Positions 22,881 to 32,748 are shown, numbered from the stretch's first letter. The stretch is DNA of 64,000 nt from Bathynomus jamesi (GCA_023014485.1 JAJOZX010000937.1:261501-325500); one strand, 5' to 3'. The notes: generated by a model from the letters alone, not told the origin. Program-made: numbers and translations.

Positions 22881-23855
22881 ATGACATTTCTAACCCTGCA
22901 TCCTATGTTGGCGTTAATAGATTGTACAGAGGTGTTTATGGTGTAAGGAAAAAAGATGTTGAGATTTTTACGCGGCCAGGATGCTGAAAAGCTTCATAAA
23001 CCGGTGAGAAAAAGGTTTAAAACAGCGAAGACAACAGCCGCCTCGATTGACTCTATTTGGCAGGCAGATTTAACAGACATGCAAAGATATTCAGTGTACA
23101 ACGATGGCTACCATTACATCCTATTCATAATAGATATATTCTCTAGATACCTGTGGCTAATTCCCCTGAAAAATAAATCGCCTGAAACAGTTGTTAAAGC
23201 GGCCAAAACGCTGATGTTGAAAGAAAACAGGATTCCTGGCTATTTTTGTACGGATATGGGAAAAGAATTTATGGGACGAGTTTTTCAGAACATGCTCTCA
23301 GAGTTTAATATCAGCTATTACACTTCCAATTCTATACATAAGGCTTCTTTAGCTGAACGAGTTCAACGTACCATAAAGGAACGCATGCACCGATATTTTA
23401 CACATAAAAACACACACAACCGCTCACACCATCCTACGATCGGTTCAACGCCTAACGATGTTTTAGAAAGAGGCAAGCGTCCGAGAAGAGATGGAGTGCC
23501 GCTACCACCACCACCCTCTGTGCGTTTCAAAATCAATGACTATGTAAGACTGTCACGTTCGGGAAATAAATTCGCGAAGGGTTTTGAGCAAGGATGGACA
23601 CGCGAGATTTTTAAAGTTAAAGCTATAATGCCTAAAGGTGAGATAATGATGTATTATGTTGAAGATTTGAATGGAGAAGAGATCTCAGGAGGCTTTTACC
23701 GCGAGGAATTGCAGAAAATGGCATTTAATTTAGGAAAAAATGTGTTCAAAATTGAGAAAATTTTAGGAAGCAAAGGTAAAGGAAAGAGAAAAATGTACTT
23801 ACCTGGTGAAGTGGCTAGGTTACCCAGAAAGCTCCAATACCTATATAAAAGCTGA
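22853..23855 (+). pseudogene. Polinton retroviral-type integrase (DDE), broken at the start
   Basis: It would insert element DNA into the genome. The rve core shows the first Asp in WQADLTDMQRYS, the second in CTDMGKEF and the Glu in LAERVQRTIKERM. A C-terminal DNA-binding, chromodomain-like part follows (NDYVRLSRSGNKFAKGFEQGWTREIF). The frame is open from 22956 to 23855 (299 residues). The first 35 or so residues are out of frame (changes near 22865-22970, including loss of two bases compared with copy C). About 60 bp inside the catalytic-to-C-terminal linker present in C are missing here (near 23420). The catalytic Glu is kept here but is Lys in C. Confidence 0.88.
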
Positions 23856-23885
23856 TGCAGTAATGAAGCTTAATTAGTATGCAGC

Positions 23886-24713
23886 ATGACACCCAACCAT
23901 TTCTACTTCACACTCCCGTCCTCCTCATCCCTGTATGTACACCCTAACAACACACTAGCCAACTTTGTAACAGAACTCCATGGGCCCATTGAATTGGGTC
24001 TTGATTCGTATGAGGTGGGGATATGTGAAATTCAGCTGGACACCCTCTTTTTAAATATTGATTATAAAGATAACGTTTTTACGATTCTTAGAAACTGTGG
24101 TGAGTGTGCAAAAGCTGGGTTAACTCGGGATGAAACTATACGTATCGCCCGGACCAAGGTTGCACAGTTTTTCAGTACAACAGTGACACTAGGACCGGGT
24201 CGTTATGGTTCGGTTGAGGATGTTGTGAGAGACTTAAACATGTGTTTAAAAAACTCACCCCTTACGAATGATTTAATATAAGAAATCGAAAACAAAGGAG
24301 GCCCTGCACATGCTCTAATGCTAAAATCAAAGGTTAACAGAAATCTTAAAGAAGGAAGAGTATTCAAAATTATAACCGAGGTGCGTTATCGAGCAGCCTT
24401 CCAAAGAGACACCTTTCACGAAGTACCGGATGACTTGTCCAACTTAGTGTATCAGCTGAAGATGGGAAAATTGGATGTAAGCTTTCAACCTCCAGACATG
24501 TGTTATATTTACAGCAATATAGCGGAACACCAGTTTGTTGGGGATACCCAGGCACGCCTGCTACGCGTAGCGCACATCCCCAACTACAGAGGAAGGAGCT
24601 TGAGTATTACATATGACATACCTCATTATGTGAATGTCGCAACTAATCTAATAACTAATATCTCAATATATATAAGAACGATTGAGGGTAAAAATTTCCC
24701 GTTTGGTGACTGA
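23886..24713 (+). pseudogene. Polinton minor capsid (penton-like) protein, one stop codon
   Basis: Starts MTPNHFYFTLPSSSS and runs 276 codons to TGA. Features typical of the Polinton minor capsid group are YPNNTL-like VHPNNTLANFVTEL near the start, an SYEVGICEIQLD block, and CYIYSNIAEHQFVGD followed by LRV and IPHYVNVATNLI near the end (single jelly-roll penton-like family, known from Polintons). One nonsense TAA at 24279-24281 interrupts it (TAT in copy C); the rest is open. It would form capsid vertices. Assignment rests on motif recall and position after the integrase. Confidence 0.78.
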
Positions 24714-24719
24714 GTTATA

Positions 24720-25151
24720 ATGGCCAGAAAGCCTTTCACGGTATACCGTTGGGTGAGATACCAGCGTGGTAGTGGACTTGGGTCCATTTTTTCATCCATA
24801 CTACGCACCGCTGTCCCACTGTTGAAGAGGGGAGCAAGGTACTTAGGGAGGAAGGCGTTACAAACACGTTTTAACGCGGCAGAGGACATATTGGCTGGCA
24901 CTAAGCCTAAAGCTCTAAAAAAACATTTAAGGCGTACGCGGGATGAAATCATCAAAGACGCGAAGAGAAAAATGCGTGGTTGTGGAAAGAAGAGAACTGT
25001 TAGGAAGAAGGGGTTACCAGCACGTGGTTGAAAGAAGAAGAGAACTGTTTGGAAGAAGGGGTTACCATCATGTGGCGTTAAACGTAAAAGGGAACCAAAA
25101 AAGAAGTGTTCAAAGCGTATCAAACCTATGGCTGATCATTTTTTTAACTGA
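24720..25151 (+). pseudogene. Basic virion core-like protein, frame disturbed by a 45-bp duplication
   Basis: The open part (24720-25031, 103 residues) has a GSGLGSIFSSILRTAVPLL segment, then a strongly Lys/Arg-rich region (DEIIKDAKRKMRG). Small basic proteins of this style in Polintons recall adenoviral core or cement proteins; that role is inference. A 45-48 bp unit encoding KKRTVRKKGLP is tandemly duplicated at about 24984-25031 and 25032-25076. The first copy ends in a stop. The original C-terminus (CGVKRKREPKKK ... KPMADHFF) continues downstream in another frame to about 25151, matching copy C. Confidence 0.65.
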
Positions 25152-25232
25152 TATAAGCTGAGGACGCTACTCTCACGAATCATAGATTGAATAATACTCG
25201 TCGAGGGAAGGTGACACTGTTTATCACTCCTC
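25152..25232. other. Short spacer before the major capsid gene
   Basis: Spacer with GAGGACGCTACTCTCACGAATC, which is conserved in copy C. It may hold the major capsid promoter. No motif was decided. Confidence 0.35.
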
Positions 25233-26533
25233 ATGGCACGTTTCATTCATCCGTGTAGTTCACAATGTTGTAAATCGGAACTGTCCCTCTTTGATATGCC
25301 CCCTACTCAGGTCTCTATTGAAAATAGTGACTTTATTACAATTAACACGTTAAACACAATTAGTTCACCCAGTTCCCCTATAAAATTCGTGATACCCAGC
25401 TCAGGCCCTTACTTTTTTGACCCGAGTTGCATGCACATGTATGCTAAACTACGCATTGCCCATTCTGACGGAACGGATTGCGATGGTAGTTATGCTGCAT
25501 ACCCGAAACCAACTTTCTGCACTCCATATTCAGTCAGCGTGACGTATATTTAAATCAGACTAACATCTCGGCAGGCACGGGGTATTACCACCTACGAGCC
25601 TATCTGGAAAATGTCCTCAACTTTTCAAAAGAAGCGAAGGACACCTTTTTAACCGCCGAGGGGTATTACCACACTGAAGATGAAGATGGAATAAAGGATA
25701 AATTTAAAAATTCTAAAAAAAAGATATACGAGTGTTTTGGACGCCTGCATACAGACTTTATTTTCCAGGAGAAGTTGCTTATGAACGGGGTAGATATAAA
25801 ATTGAAGTTTACCCGCACGAGCCCTGAGATCTGCATAAATCTGGGGTCTGATCAAGAAGAAGGCGCGAAACCCGTTGTGATACACATCATGGAAACGTAT
25901 TTGCATATACGCCGAATGAAATTGAGTTCCCCGAAACATATAGAAATCGAGAAAGAACTGGGACACGCCACAGTAAAATATCCAATTAACGGGGTACAGA
26001 TCAAACTGTGCATGGTCTCCGTAGGGCTGGCATCGAAACAGCTAGAAAACATTGCTCTTGGAGTCCTACCTAAAAGGATTTTAATTGGAATGCAAGACCA
26101 CGCCTCGACGAATGGAAATTATAAAAAGAGTGCCTTAAAATTCGAGAATTTTGGGCTTAAAAATATTACTCTATTCTTAAATGGTATCGCTCTGGGTGGG
26201 GTAATGGATATGGATTACTCAACATCTGGGGTATTCCCGCTCTGCGCGAGAGCTTATAGTAGTTTGGCTCATAATACAGGTGGTTGTGATGAGCTCGGTT
26301 TCGGGATAACTCAGAAAGAATTTGTGGAACAGTTTAATATTTACTCATTCGACATTACGCCTGACTTAACTGCTGGCGTAAATACGCATTTAAACGCCCA
26401 GCAGACTGGCACCGTCTCAGTGAGAGTGGAGTTTGCTAAACCTATAGACACGCCTTTAAGTGCACTCGTGTATCTAGAATCACAGGCCCTAATAGAAGTA
26501 GATAGATTTAGGAACGTCACGACAGATTTTTAA
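25233..26533 (+). pseudogene. Polinton major capsid protein (hexon-like), broken
   Basis: Starts MARFIHPCSSQCCKSELSLF, followed by PPTQVSIE, a signature block of Polinton double-jelly-roll major capsid proteins. The rest reads in other frames: GTGYYHLRAYL (25580) and EKLLMNGVDIKLKFTRTSPE, then to NVTTDF and TAA at 26533. Frameshifts lie between about 25515 and 25770. From 25775 on, 252 codons are open. Total length would be about 435 residues, in the range for these capsids. It forms the icosahedral shell. The stop is followed by the protease start one base later (TAAAATG). Confidence 0.83.
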
Positions 26534-26534
26534 A

Positions 26535-27038
26535 ATGGATGCAAATACACTCCAGAGAGTGATGAAGAGTGACTGTTTCGCGCGTTCCAAATTTATCGGG
26601 GGTTTTGCAAAGAATGAAATATTGAAGCTAGATACTTCAAGAAACTGGTACGGGGCAATCGTTAACACCAACATTGCGGGGGGTGAGGGTATTCATTGGT
26701 TTGCAATCTATTTTAAAACTAAGGAAAGAATGTACTATTTCGATTCACTCGGTTTCCCACCATGGCATGACTCGACAATTGTACAGTTTATCGTGCGATT
26801 ACGTGTGCCTGAGGTTATTTGGAATCGTTATCGCCTTCAAGGATATTATACTGAAACATGTGGATTGTATTGTATTTTGTTTCTTATGCACATGTCACGT
26901 GGGAAGGGATTTATGAATTTTTTAAAATTATTCGATTTGTGCGACACAGAGCTGAATGATAAATATGTGTGCAGACAGTTAAAAAAAGGTTCCCATATGT
27001 TAGTACCCCCTGTAATGTGTAAGATCTATATTGTGTAA
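26535..27038 (+). CDS. Adenovirus-type cysteine protease of Polinton B
   Basis: 167 codons, uninterrupted. Catalytic residues are recognisable in family order: His in GIHWFAIYF (about residue 54), the acidic residue in YYFDSLG, Gln in RLQGYY and Cys in TETCGLYC (about residue 113). Adenain-type (Ulp1-like) proteases mature virion proteins in adenoviruses and are a hallmark of Polintons. The start follows the capsid stop directly. A poly(A) signal lies 71 bp after the stop. It is one of the few intact genes in B; its homologue in C is broken. Whether it is expressed is unknown. Confidence 0.88.
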   Translation: MDANTLQRVMKSDCFARSKFIGGFAKNEILKLDTSRNWYGAIVNTNIAGGEGIHWFAIYFKTKERMYYFDSLGFPPWHDSTIVQFIVRLRVPEVIWNRYRLQGYYTETCGLYCILFLMHMSRGKGFMNFLKLFDLCDTELNDKYVCRQLKKGSHMLVPPVMCKIYIV

Positions 27039-27108
27039 ATCTGTGTATACATTTGTAGCCATTAAAAATTGGGCGCTGACCCTTTTTGTACCTGTTTTTC
27101 TACTGTTT

Positions 27109-27114
27109 AATAAA
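27109..27114 (+). promoter_or_regulatory. Poly(A) signal after the protease gene (AATAAA)
   Basis: AATAAA lies 71 bp after the protease stop, and the same signal lies at the same place in copy C (48030-48035 on -). It probably ends the late Polinton transcript before the exon array, which is transcribed towards it. Confidence 0.6.
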
Positions 27115-27163
27115 TGAAAATATATTGTGTTTTGTTCTTATCCTCAAAAAGAAAAATACTTAC

Positions 27164-27306
27164 ATTATCTCATCGATGAGCACGCACTCGCTTGACCGGA
27201 TGTGTGTCAATACCACGACTTCTGGTTCGCTAGGTGGTGTGGCTACTACTTCATTCATCACCCTTTCGTCAAAAGTCGCAATAACACGGGGAAGCTCGTC
27301 TCGGTC
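27164..27306 (-). CDS. Exon-array gene, exon a (last copy before Polinton B), 1-bp frameshift
   Basis: Bounded by ATTATAG on its 5' side and a perfect GTAAGT donor on its 3' side (27163-27158). It encodes a version of the repeated peptide: ETE-L-RV-ATFDERV near the start, EPEVVVL in the middle and an acidic end (DEI + AT of a split codon). A single missing G (ACCGAGACGAGC instead of GACGGAGC) shifts the frame. Otherwise it would be 144 bp and phase 2 at both borders. On the left it meets the Polinton B protease end, so any following exon is missing or lies beyond the element. Protein family not recognised. Confidence 0.65.
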
Positions 27307-27358
27307 CTATAATTAAAACAGATGCATGAAATTGAAGGCGATTAAAAGTATGGTGTCC

Positions 27359-27361
<3 letters not shown>

Positions 27362-27398
<37 letters not shown>
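27362..27398. repeat. (TA)n microsatellite at a transposon border (one of more than 20)
   Basis: Pure TA tract ending exactly at the DD37D element. Comparable tracts lie near 7640, 7830, 29165, 29535, 31283, 31666, 32203, 32364, 32519, 32697, 33628, 33957, 34669, 35097, 37195, 37506, 37736, 39151, 39979, 42063, 44811, 45136 and 47741. Many directly flank TA-targeting transposons. Confidence 0.9.
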
Positions 27399-27401
<3 letters not shown>

Positions 27402-27670
27402 GGTCCGCAAAAAAAAAGGAGCATGACGAAAATTGCTCTCACGCCCGCATTTTTTGCCGGACCCTTAAATGTTATAATCTAGCTAAAGACAAAAGAGCCC
27501 AGAGTTGTATAAAACAAATTTCATTAAAATCGGTCATAAAATAAAGATTTTATGGCCACAAACGTGCAATGACTAAAAAAGTGAATTTCCGCGTAAAAAT
27601 TTAATGTTTTTCTCATTTTAAATTATTTTTTTCAGATGCCTAAATAATTTTAATCAATAAAAATGATAAT

Positions 27671-28734
27671 ATGCCCTTTTCTAAAGAAGATAAAATATTA
27701 ATAAAACATTATAGACTTGATAAAAATTATGGCGCTATAAAATTATTACAAGAGTTTCCGAATAAACCATGGTCGAAAGGAGGTTTGGACAAGCTGTTAA
27801 GAAAAATCGACGAAACTGAAAGTACTGAAAGGAAACAAGGAAGCGGGAGGCCAAGATCAGTTCGAACCGAAGAAAACATCAGAGATGTGGAACTAAGAAT
27901 TTGTAGTCAAGACGGCAGACCAGGGACTCACGTGACACCGTCCAGAATTGCTAATGAGTTGAGCATATCCGAAAGTAGCGTCAGAAACATTATTAAAAAC
28001 GACCTTGAACTAAAACCTTATAAACGGATACACGGGCAGAAATTAACTGAAATTAACGAACAGAAAAGAGTTGTTTGTTCTGAACGCATGTTAAGAAATA
28101 TCACTCCCGAAAAAGTAGACCTCGGCTTTTTTACTGACGAAAAGAAGTTTACGGTAGAACCACCGCGAAATTCCCAAAATGACAGAGTGTATTCAAGAGT
28201 TAATCGTAAAAATGAAATACCAGATGATAGACTTTATGCTACCCGTAATCATTTTTATGCCAGCGTAATGGTATGGGTCGGTGTGTCTAAACTAGGCAAG
28301 ACATCTGTTTTTTCGTAGAGCCAAACATCAAAGTAGACGCCCGCTATTACACTGAAACTTTGTTGGAACAAATGCTGCCCGAAATGAGACGATTGGCGAA
28401 TAATGGTTACTTCTTATTCCAACAGGATGGCGCTCGGGCGCATACCGCTAAGTCAACTATTGAATTTTTAGAAAATAATGTTCCTGAATTGCTTTACCCA
28501 AAAGATTGGCCCCCTAATAGTCCAGATTTGAATCCCGTAGACTACGGAATATGGGAAATGTTGGCTGAGAAAGTGTACAAGCATAAGATCAGAAATGTCG
28601 AACATTTGAAAGTTATCGTACAAAAATTGGAAGAAATTACCCAAGATCAAGTAGATAAAGCTATAGATCAATTTACGCCCCGATTACGAAGGGTTGTAGA
28701 GGTTTCTGGCAAACATATCGAACAATTTTTTTAG
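27671..28734 (+). pseudogene. DD37D transposase, one frameshift
   Basis: Starts MPFSKEDKILIKHYRL with an N-terminal helix-turn-helix pair (NYGAIKLLQEFPNKPWS, then NELSISESSVRNI). The catalytic first Asp is in GFFTDEKKF, the second in QQDGARAH and the third in SPDLNPVDY, 37 residues after the second. A single-base loss near 28310 (TSVFS then stop, versus continuation VEPN) is the only break seen. Both halves (215 and 124 codons) are otherwise open. The element may therefore be young, but this copy is inactive as read. Confidence 0.87.
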
Positions 28735-29140
28735 TCTTATAATTTCGTTTTCTTTGGAAATTGTAAAATTATATGACATGTTGTAGTAAAACTTTTATAT
28801 TTCTTTTAATTTTTGACGTATTGACATGAAATTTGGTACTAACTTAGTTTATTTGTTGCTTATTTGCCTAAAATAAATTATTTGTCATTATGTGTAAAAA
28901 TAAATGTACAGTAAACATTTCTGTCAAACATATCGAACAATTTTTTTAGTCTTATAATTTCGTTTTCTTTGGAAATTGTAAAATTATATGACATGTAGTA
29001 AAACTTTTATATTTTCTTTAATTTTTGACGTATTGACATGAAATTTGGTACTAACTTAGTTTATTTGTTGCTTATTTGCCTAAAATAAGTTATTTGTCAT
29101 TATGTGTAAAAATAAATGTACAGTAAACATTTTCGTCATG
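28711..29140. repeat. Tandem duplication of about 215 bp at the 3' end of the DD37D element
   Basis: The unit begins AAACATATCGAACAATTTTT at 28711 (last transposase codons plus 3' UTR) and repeats from 28926 with small indels (TGTTGTAGT versus TGTAGT). The outer TIR follows the second copy. Confidence 0.88.
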
Positions 29141-29161
29141 CTCCTTTTTTTTTTGCGGACC

Positions 29162-29212
<51 letters not shown>

Positions 29213-29340
29213 ATAGGCAATGATTAAGCATATTTTTCCAAACATCCTTATTGCAATTTGACAAAATCCTACCGTGTGCTGCATTATCTTAAAATCCAAA
29301 AGAAATGTAAAAACATAATATATAGCGTCAAGACACTTAC

Positions 29341-29478
29341 ATTATTTCCTCTACAGCCTGACGCTCGCTGTCCCGCGCCAATACCACGACTTCTGGTTCT
29401 CTGGGTGAGGTGACTATCACTTCATTCATCACCCTTTTGTCAAAAGTCGCAATAACACGGGGAAGCTCCGTCTCGGTT
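29341..29478 (-). CDS. Exon-array gene, exon b (open, 138 bp)
   Basis: An AG acceptor precedes it (ATTATAG) and a GTAAGTG donor follows it. 138 bp is 46 codons, with one base at the start and two at the end belonging to split codons (phase 2-2). The frame is open: TETELPRVIATFDKRVM, then PEVVVLARDSERQAVEEI. Homologous exons lie at 27164, 29691, 31817, 46165 and 47833. Symmetric phase lets exons be added or lost without breaking the frame. Splicing is inferred from sequence only. Confidence 0.68.
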
Positions 29479-29533
29479 CTATAATTAAAACAGATGCATG
29501 AAATTGAATGCAATTAAAAGTATTGTGTCCGCC

Positions 29534-29534
<1 letters not shown>

Positions 29535-29564
<30 letters not shown>

Positions 29565-29690
29565 GGGTCATGATTAAGCATATTTTTCCAAACACCCTTA
29601 TTCCAATTTGGCAAAATCCTACCGTGTGCTGCATTATTTTAAAGTCCAAGAGAAATGTAAAAGCATACTATATATCTTCAAAACAATTAC
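29535..29690. repeat. Repeated intron unit of the exon array
   Basis: A (TA)n tract followed by GTCATGATTAAGCATATTTTTCC, CAAAATCCTACCGTGTGCTGC and AGAAATGTAAAA precedes (in + coordinates) exons b and c (29206-29340, 29565-29690) and recurs at 31310-31400. The repeat unit (exon plus intron) is about 350 bp, so exon and intron were duplicated together. Confidence 0.75.
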
Positions 29691-29837
29691 ATTATTTCCT
29701 CTACAGCCTGACGCTCGCTGTCCCGCGCCAACACCACGACTTCTGATTCGTTCAGTAGGCTAGGTGGGGCGGCTATCACTTCATTCATTCTCCTTTCGTC
29801 AAAAGTGTTCATAACATGGTATAACTCCGTCTCGGTC
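29691..29837 (-). CDS. Exon-array gene, exon c (open, 147 bp)
   Basis: 147 bp, phase 2-2, open: TETELYHVMNTFDERRM, then LNESEVVVLARDSERQ and VEEI. The acceptor is ATTATAG, and the donor is GTAATT, weaker than the GTAAGT of its neighbours. Its 3' half is nearly identical to exon b, showing recent tandem duplication. Function unknown. Confidence 0.66.
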
Positions 29838-29903
29838 CTATAATTAAAACAGATGCATGAAATTGAATGCAGTCAAAAGTGTTGGCTACCATATATATAT
29901 ATA

Positions 29904-31279
29904 CGGGGTGTCGGGAAATGATTGCCCCCCCTGTAGAGCAAAAACTAGAAGAGATAGATAAAAACCGGCGAGACCACTTGAAAGAGCGTTAAAATCTGAA
30001 TAAAAACCATTATATTCTATTCCTGTGATTTTAATTCTTACCATTTTTTTCCCCACAGAAACCATGGCATTATCTATTTTGAACGATTCAGAGAAAAAGC
30101 GAGTTCTTGACCGCATTCGAGCTGTCACATTTCGTGAAGCAAAGGAAGCTGGTGCAACTTTCATAACTCGACACTGGGTGGCTGAGAGATTAAAAAGATC
30201 AGAAGACTTTGTGAAAAGGAATTGGAATAAGAATCCTGAAGATTGTGAAACAGAATTTCGAGGAGGAAGACCGGAGAAATTATCTCAAGAATCGAAAGAC
30301 ATTGTGCTTGCTGCATCACGGCGCCGAAAGAAGAGCTGCTCTGAGGTAGCGAAAGAGATACTTATCCGTCGTGGTAAGATAGTCAATCGGCAACTTGTGC
30401 ATCAATTTCGAGTTCGCCAAGGCTTGAGTGCTTGGCATGAAATAGCTAAGCCACGGAAGAGTGATCTTAATATTGAAGATCGGCTATGGTTTTGTGATTA
30501 TCTTGAGGAATGGACGGAAGACGATTTCCTTCACTTGGTTGTCAGCGATGAATTCTTCGTTTATGTCTCCAGAAAACCAAATTTTCAGAATGATCGGGTT
30601 TGGGCAACAACTCCTGATGAAGTCCCAGACGACCAGAAGTATCGAGAAATAGTAAAAAATCCAGCATGTGTGGGTGTTTTCATTATGTTCTCTATTCGGA
30701 AGCTCATCTGGGTTATCAAACCAAGAGGAACCAGTTGGGATGGGCCTTATTTTCGAAATGTAATTTTAGCCCAACATGTAATTCCGTTTTTGAAAGACCC
30801 CGAGTGTGTTTTGGATGTTGAACAGGCAACCTTTCTTCACGACAAAGCCCCCTGTATGAAAGCACTTGCGACTCAACAACTGCTTAAGGACAATAACATT
30901 GATTTTTTCGGAAATAATGAATGGCCTGGCAATTCTCCCGATCTTAATGTCTGTGAACATGTCGGATCCATCATGAAGGATCGGGTGGAGTCCTTAATGC
31001 TGGAACAACCCATTCAGAATCGGTATTCAACAGAAATTATGACTGCAAAGATCAACGAAGTCCTTGAAGAAATGAGTCATGATACCGATCTCTTTGAGAC
31101 ACTTCTGGGATCATACCCCCGTCGATTAATGGCCGTCAGAGCTGCAAATGGGGGCAACACCCGATATTAAAACAAGTGTTTTTTATTCAAAATTAAACGC
31201 TCTTTCGCGTGGTTTTATCTGTTTTTTTCTATTCCTTTCAGTTTCTTCTGTACAGGGGGGGCAATCATTTCCTGACACC

Positions 31280-31282
<3 letters not shown>
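29904..31282 (+). mobile_element. DD37E Tc1/mariner-group transposon, apparently intact transposase
   Basis: The inverted ends run from GGGGTGTCGGGAAATGATTG at 29905 on the left to CAATCATTTCCTGACACCC on the right. TA lies just outside. It is 1.38 kb, with one open transposase gene on +. It is inserted in an intron of the exon array. Confidence 0.9.
30064..31170 (+). CDS. DD37E transposase, open reading frame of 368 residues
   Basis: The start at 30064 (AAACCATGG, good Kozak context) is preferred over an upstream in-frame ATG at 30025. It follows a TTTTTTTCCCCACAG tract that could be a splice acceptor. The N-terminal helical DNA-binding part includes FITRHWVAERLKRSEDFVKR. Catalytic residues are the Asp in HLVVSDEFFV, the Asp in FLHDKAPC and the Glu in SPDLNVCEH, 37 residues after the second Asp (DD37E). 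There are no stops or frameshifts, so it could be functional. A relative with broken frames lies at 46468-47580. Confidence 0.88.
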   Translation: MALSILNDSEKKRVLDRIRAVTFREAKEAGATFITRHWVAERLKRSEDFVKRNWNKNPEDCETEFRGGRPEKLSQESKDIVLAASRRRKKSCSEVAKEILIRRGKIVNRQLVHQFRVRQGLSAWHEIAKPRKSDLNIEDRLWFCDYLEEWTEDDFLHLVVSDEFFVYVSRKPNFQNDRVWATTPDEVPDDQKYREIVKNPACVGVFIMFSIRKLIWVIKPRGTSWDGPYFRNVILAQHVIPFLKDPECVLDVEQATFLHDKAPCMKALATQQLLKDNNIDFFGNNEWPGNSPDLNVCEHVGSIMKDRVESLMLEQPIQNRYSTEIMTAKINEVLEEMSHDTDLFETLLGSYPRRLMAVRAANGGNTRY

Positions 31283-31317
<35 letters not shown>

Positions 31318-31399
31318 GTCATGATTAAGCATATTTTTCCAAACACCCTTATTTCAATTTGGCAAAATCCTACCGTGTGCTGCATTATCTTAACGTAAT

Positions 31400-31664
31400 C
31401 TTAAAGTTCCAATATATGTATATATGTATATTGTTACAAAGCGATGTTGTAATGCAATGTTGCAAGATGTTGCAATATGTTGCAACAATATATACAAATG
31501 GTGATATAATAACGATGGAGACAGCGGATAGTTAAGCACAACGAGAATAATTTTCACGTTGTACAAAAATTCAGAACAAAGGGAAAATTAGAATGTCAAT
31601 TATAAACGAGAAGCAATACAATTTAATCTTCAAAGCAGTTATTAAGACATCTCATCAGTGTTTA

Positions 31665-31709
<45 letters not shown>

Positions 31710-31816
31710 AATGAAAATAAAATTTGAAAACGCGATAATTTCAATTTGACTATAACTTAACGTTTAAGCACTCACAAGAAAAGTAAAAACGTTCTATATA
31801 ATCTAAAAATACTTAC
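31400..31816. other. Intronic stretch with TGTTGCAATA repeats and a TA tract
   Basis: Contains TGTTGCAA/TGCAATGTTGC repeats near 31440-31490 and a (TA)n tract at 31666-31704. No gene seen. Confidence 0.4.
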
Positions 31817-31948
31817 AATACCTCCTCTATGATCTGGAACTCGTCGACCCGTCCCAATACCACGATATCTGGATCACTGGGATGGATGTGGGATGGCGCC
31901 CCCATTTCGTCAAAAGTTGCTATAACACGCCCTAACTCGGAATCGCTC
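31817..31948 (-). CDS. Exon-array gene, exon d (open, 132 bp)
   Basis: The first repeat exon after exon 1 on this strand. The acceptor TTTACTTGCAG and donor GTAAGT are both strong. 132 bp, phase 2-2, open: SDSELGRVIATFDEMG, then HPSDPDIVVLGRVDEF and IIEEV. It lacks the NEV segment of the other copies, giving the shortest version, and is the most diverged copy. Confidence 0.68.
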
Positions 31949-31959
31949 CTGCAAGTAAA

Positions 31960-32083
31960 ATAAATGTCATGAAATTGGATGCGGGTAATTCGATTTGTGC
32001 CCTAACATCGGCGTTGTTTTAACGGGAAAAATAGTGTTATTCAATGCTAATAAATGAGATTTGCGCTGAGAGATACTGTCTAC
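31960..32083. other. Intron, nothing recognised
   Basis: It begins with the conserved AAATAAATGTCATGAAATTGGATGC that also precedes (in gene orientation) the exon at 47833, then unique AT-rich sequence. Confidence 0.4.
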
Positions 32084-32160
32084 GGTTAGGTTAGGTTAGT
32101 TTACGCACGGTTAGGCTATGCTAGGATAGGTTAGGTTAGGCTAAGTTAGGTTAGGTTATG
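32084..32160. repeat. Interstitial TTAGG-like repeat
   Basis: About 77 bp dominated by GGTTA/TTAGG units (GGTTAGGTTAGGTTAG, then degenerate units). TTAGG is the usual arthropod telomere repeat. The tract is short, imperfect and inside an intron, so it is not a telomere. Confidence 0.8.
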
Positions 32161-32163
32161 ATA

Positions 32164-32197
32164 GAGTATATATCTCGCTATTGGAGCTTTGCACGCA

Positions 32198-32260
<63 letters not shown>

Positions 32261-32361
32261 TATTATATATATATATATGAGTTAGGGTTAAGCTCTGAGA
32301 TTAGTTTACACCCATCTTAAAGCTTCATTACGAGTTTGATTGCAGATAAAAGTAAAGGTCA

Positions 32362-32420
<59 letters not shown>

Positions 32421-32514
32421 TTAGGGTTAAGCTCTGAGATTAGTTTACACCCATCTTAAAGCTTCATTACGAGTTTGATTGCAGATAAAAGTAAAGGTCA
32501 CCAATATACAGTAT

Positions 32515-32554
<40 letters not shown>

Positions 32555-32694
32555 GACACAGACATTAGTTAAACATAATTTTTCAAAACGCATTTATTGC
32601 AGTGTGGTAACTTAAAATCCTACGGCAATGCTGAATTATCGGGAAAATAATCTTAAAGCTCCATTACGAGTTTGATTGCAGATAAAAGTATTAG

Positions 32695-32748
<54 letters not shown>

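Larger units (their letters stand above)
11340..27120 (+). mobile_element. Polinton/Maverick copy B, near complete but decayed
   Basis: The layout is that of arthropod Polintons. Polymerase and two downstream genes run leftwards (21228 to 13975). A packaging/capsid module runs rightwards: ATPase, small basic protein, conserved gene, integrase, minor capsid, basic core protein, major capsid and cysteine protease (21229 to 27038). The + genes are tightly packed with overlaps such as ATGA and TAATG. It is interrupted by the CACTG transposon in its left end zone and a Tc1 element at 19676-21068. The right end merges into the exon-array sequence without a visible terminal inverted repeat, so both boundaries are approximate. 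Confidence 0.88.
27399..29164 (+). mobile_element. DD37D Tc1/mariner-group transposon
   Basis: Inverted ends CAGGGTCCGCAAAAAAAAAG with GGAGCATGACG following sit between TA dinucleotides inside a (TA)n tract (27397-27398 and 29165-29166). Length is 1.77 kb, including a tandem duplication in the 3' part. It carries a single transposase on +. Residue spacing places it in the DD37D (maT/mori-like) branch. It is inserted in an intron of the exon-array gene. Confidence 0.9.

Noticed and set aside
22728..22946. Separate small gene before the integrase in B
   Set aside because: It is the out-of-frame tail of the conserved preceding gene plus the start of the integrase, as copy C shows.
32084..32160. 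Telomere end
   Set aside because: Only about 77 bp, imperfect and flanked by normal intron sequence on both sides.
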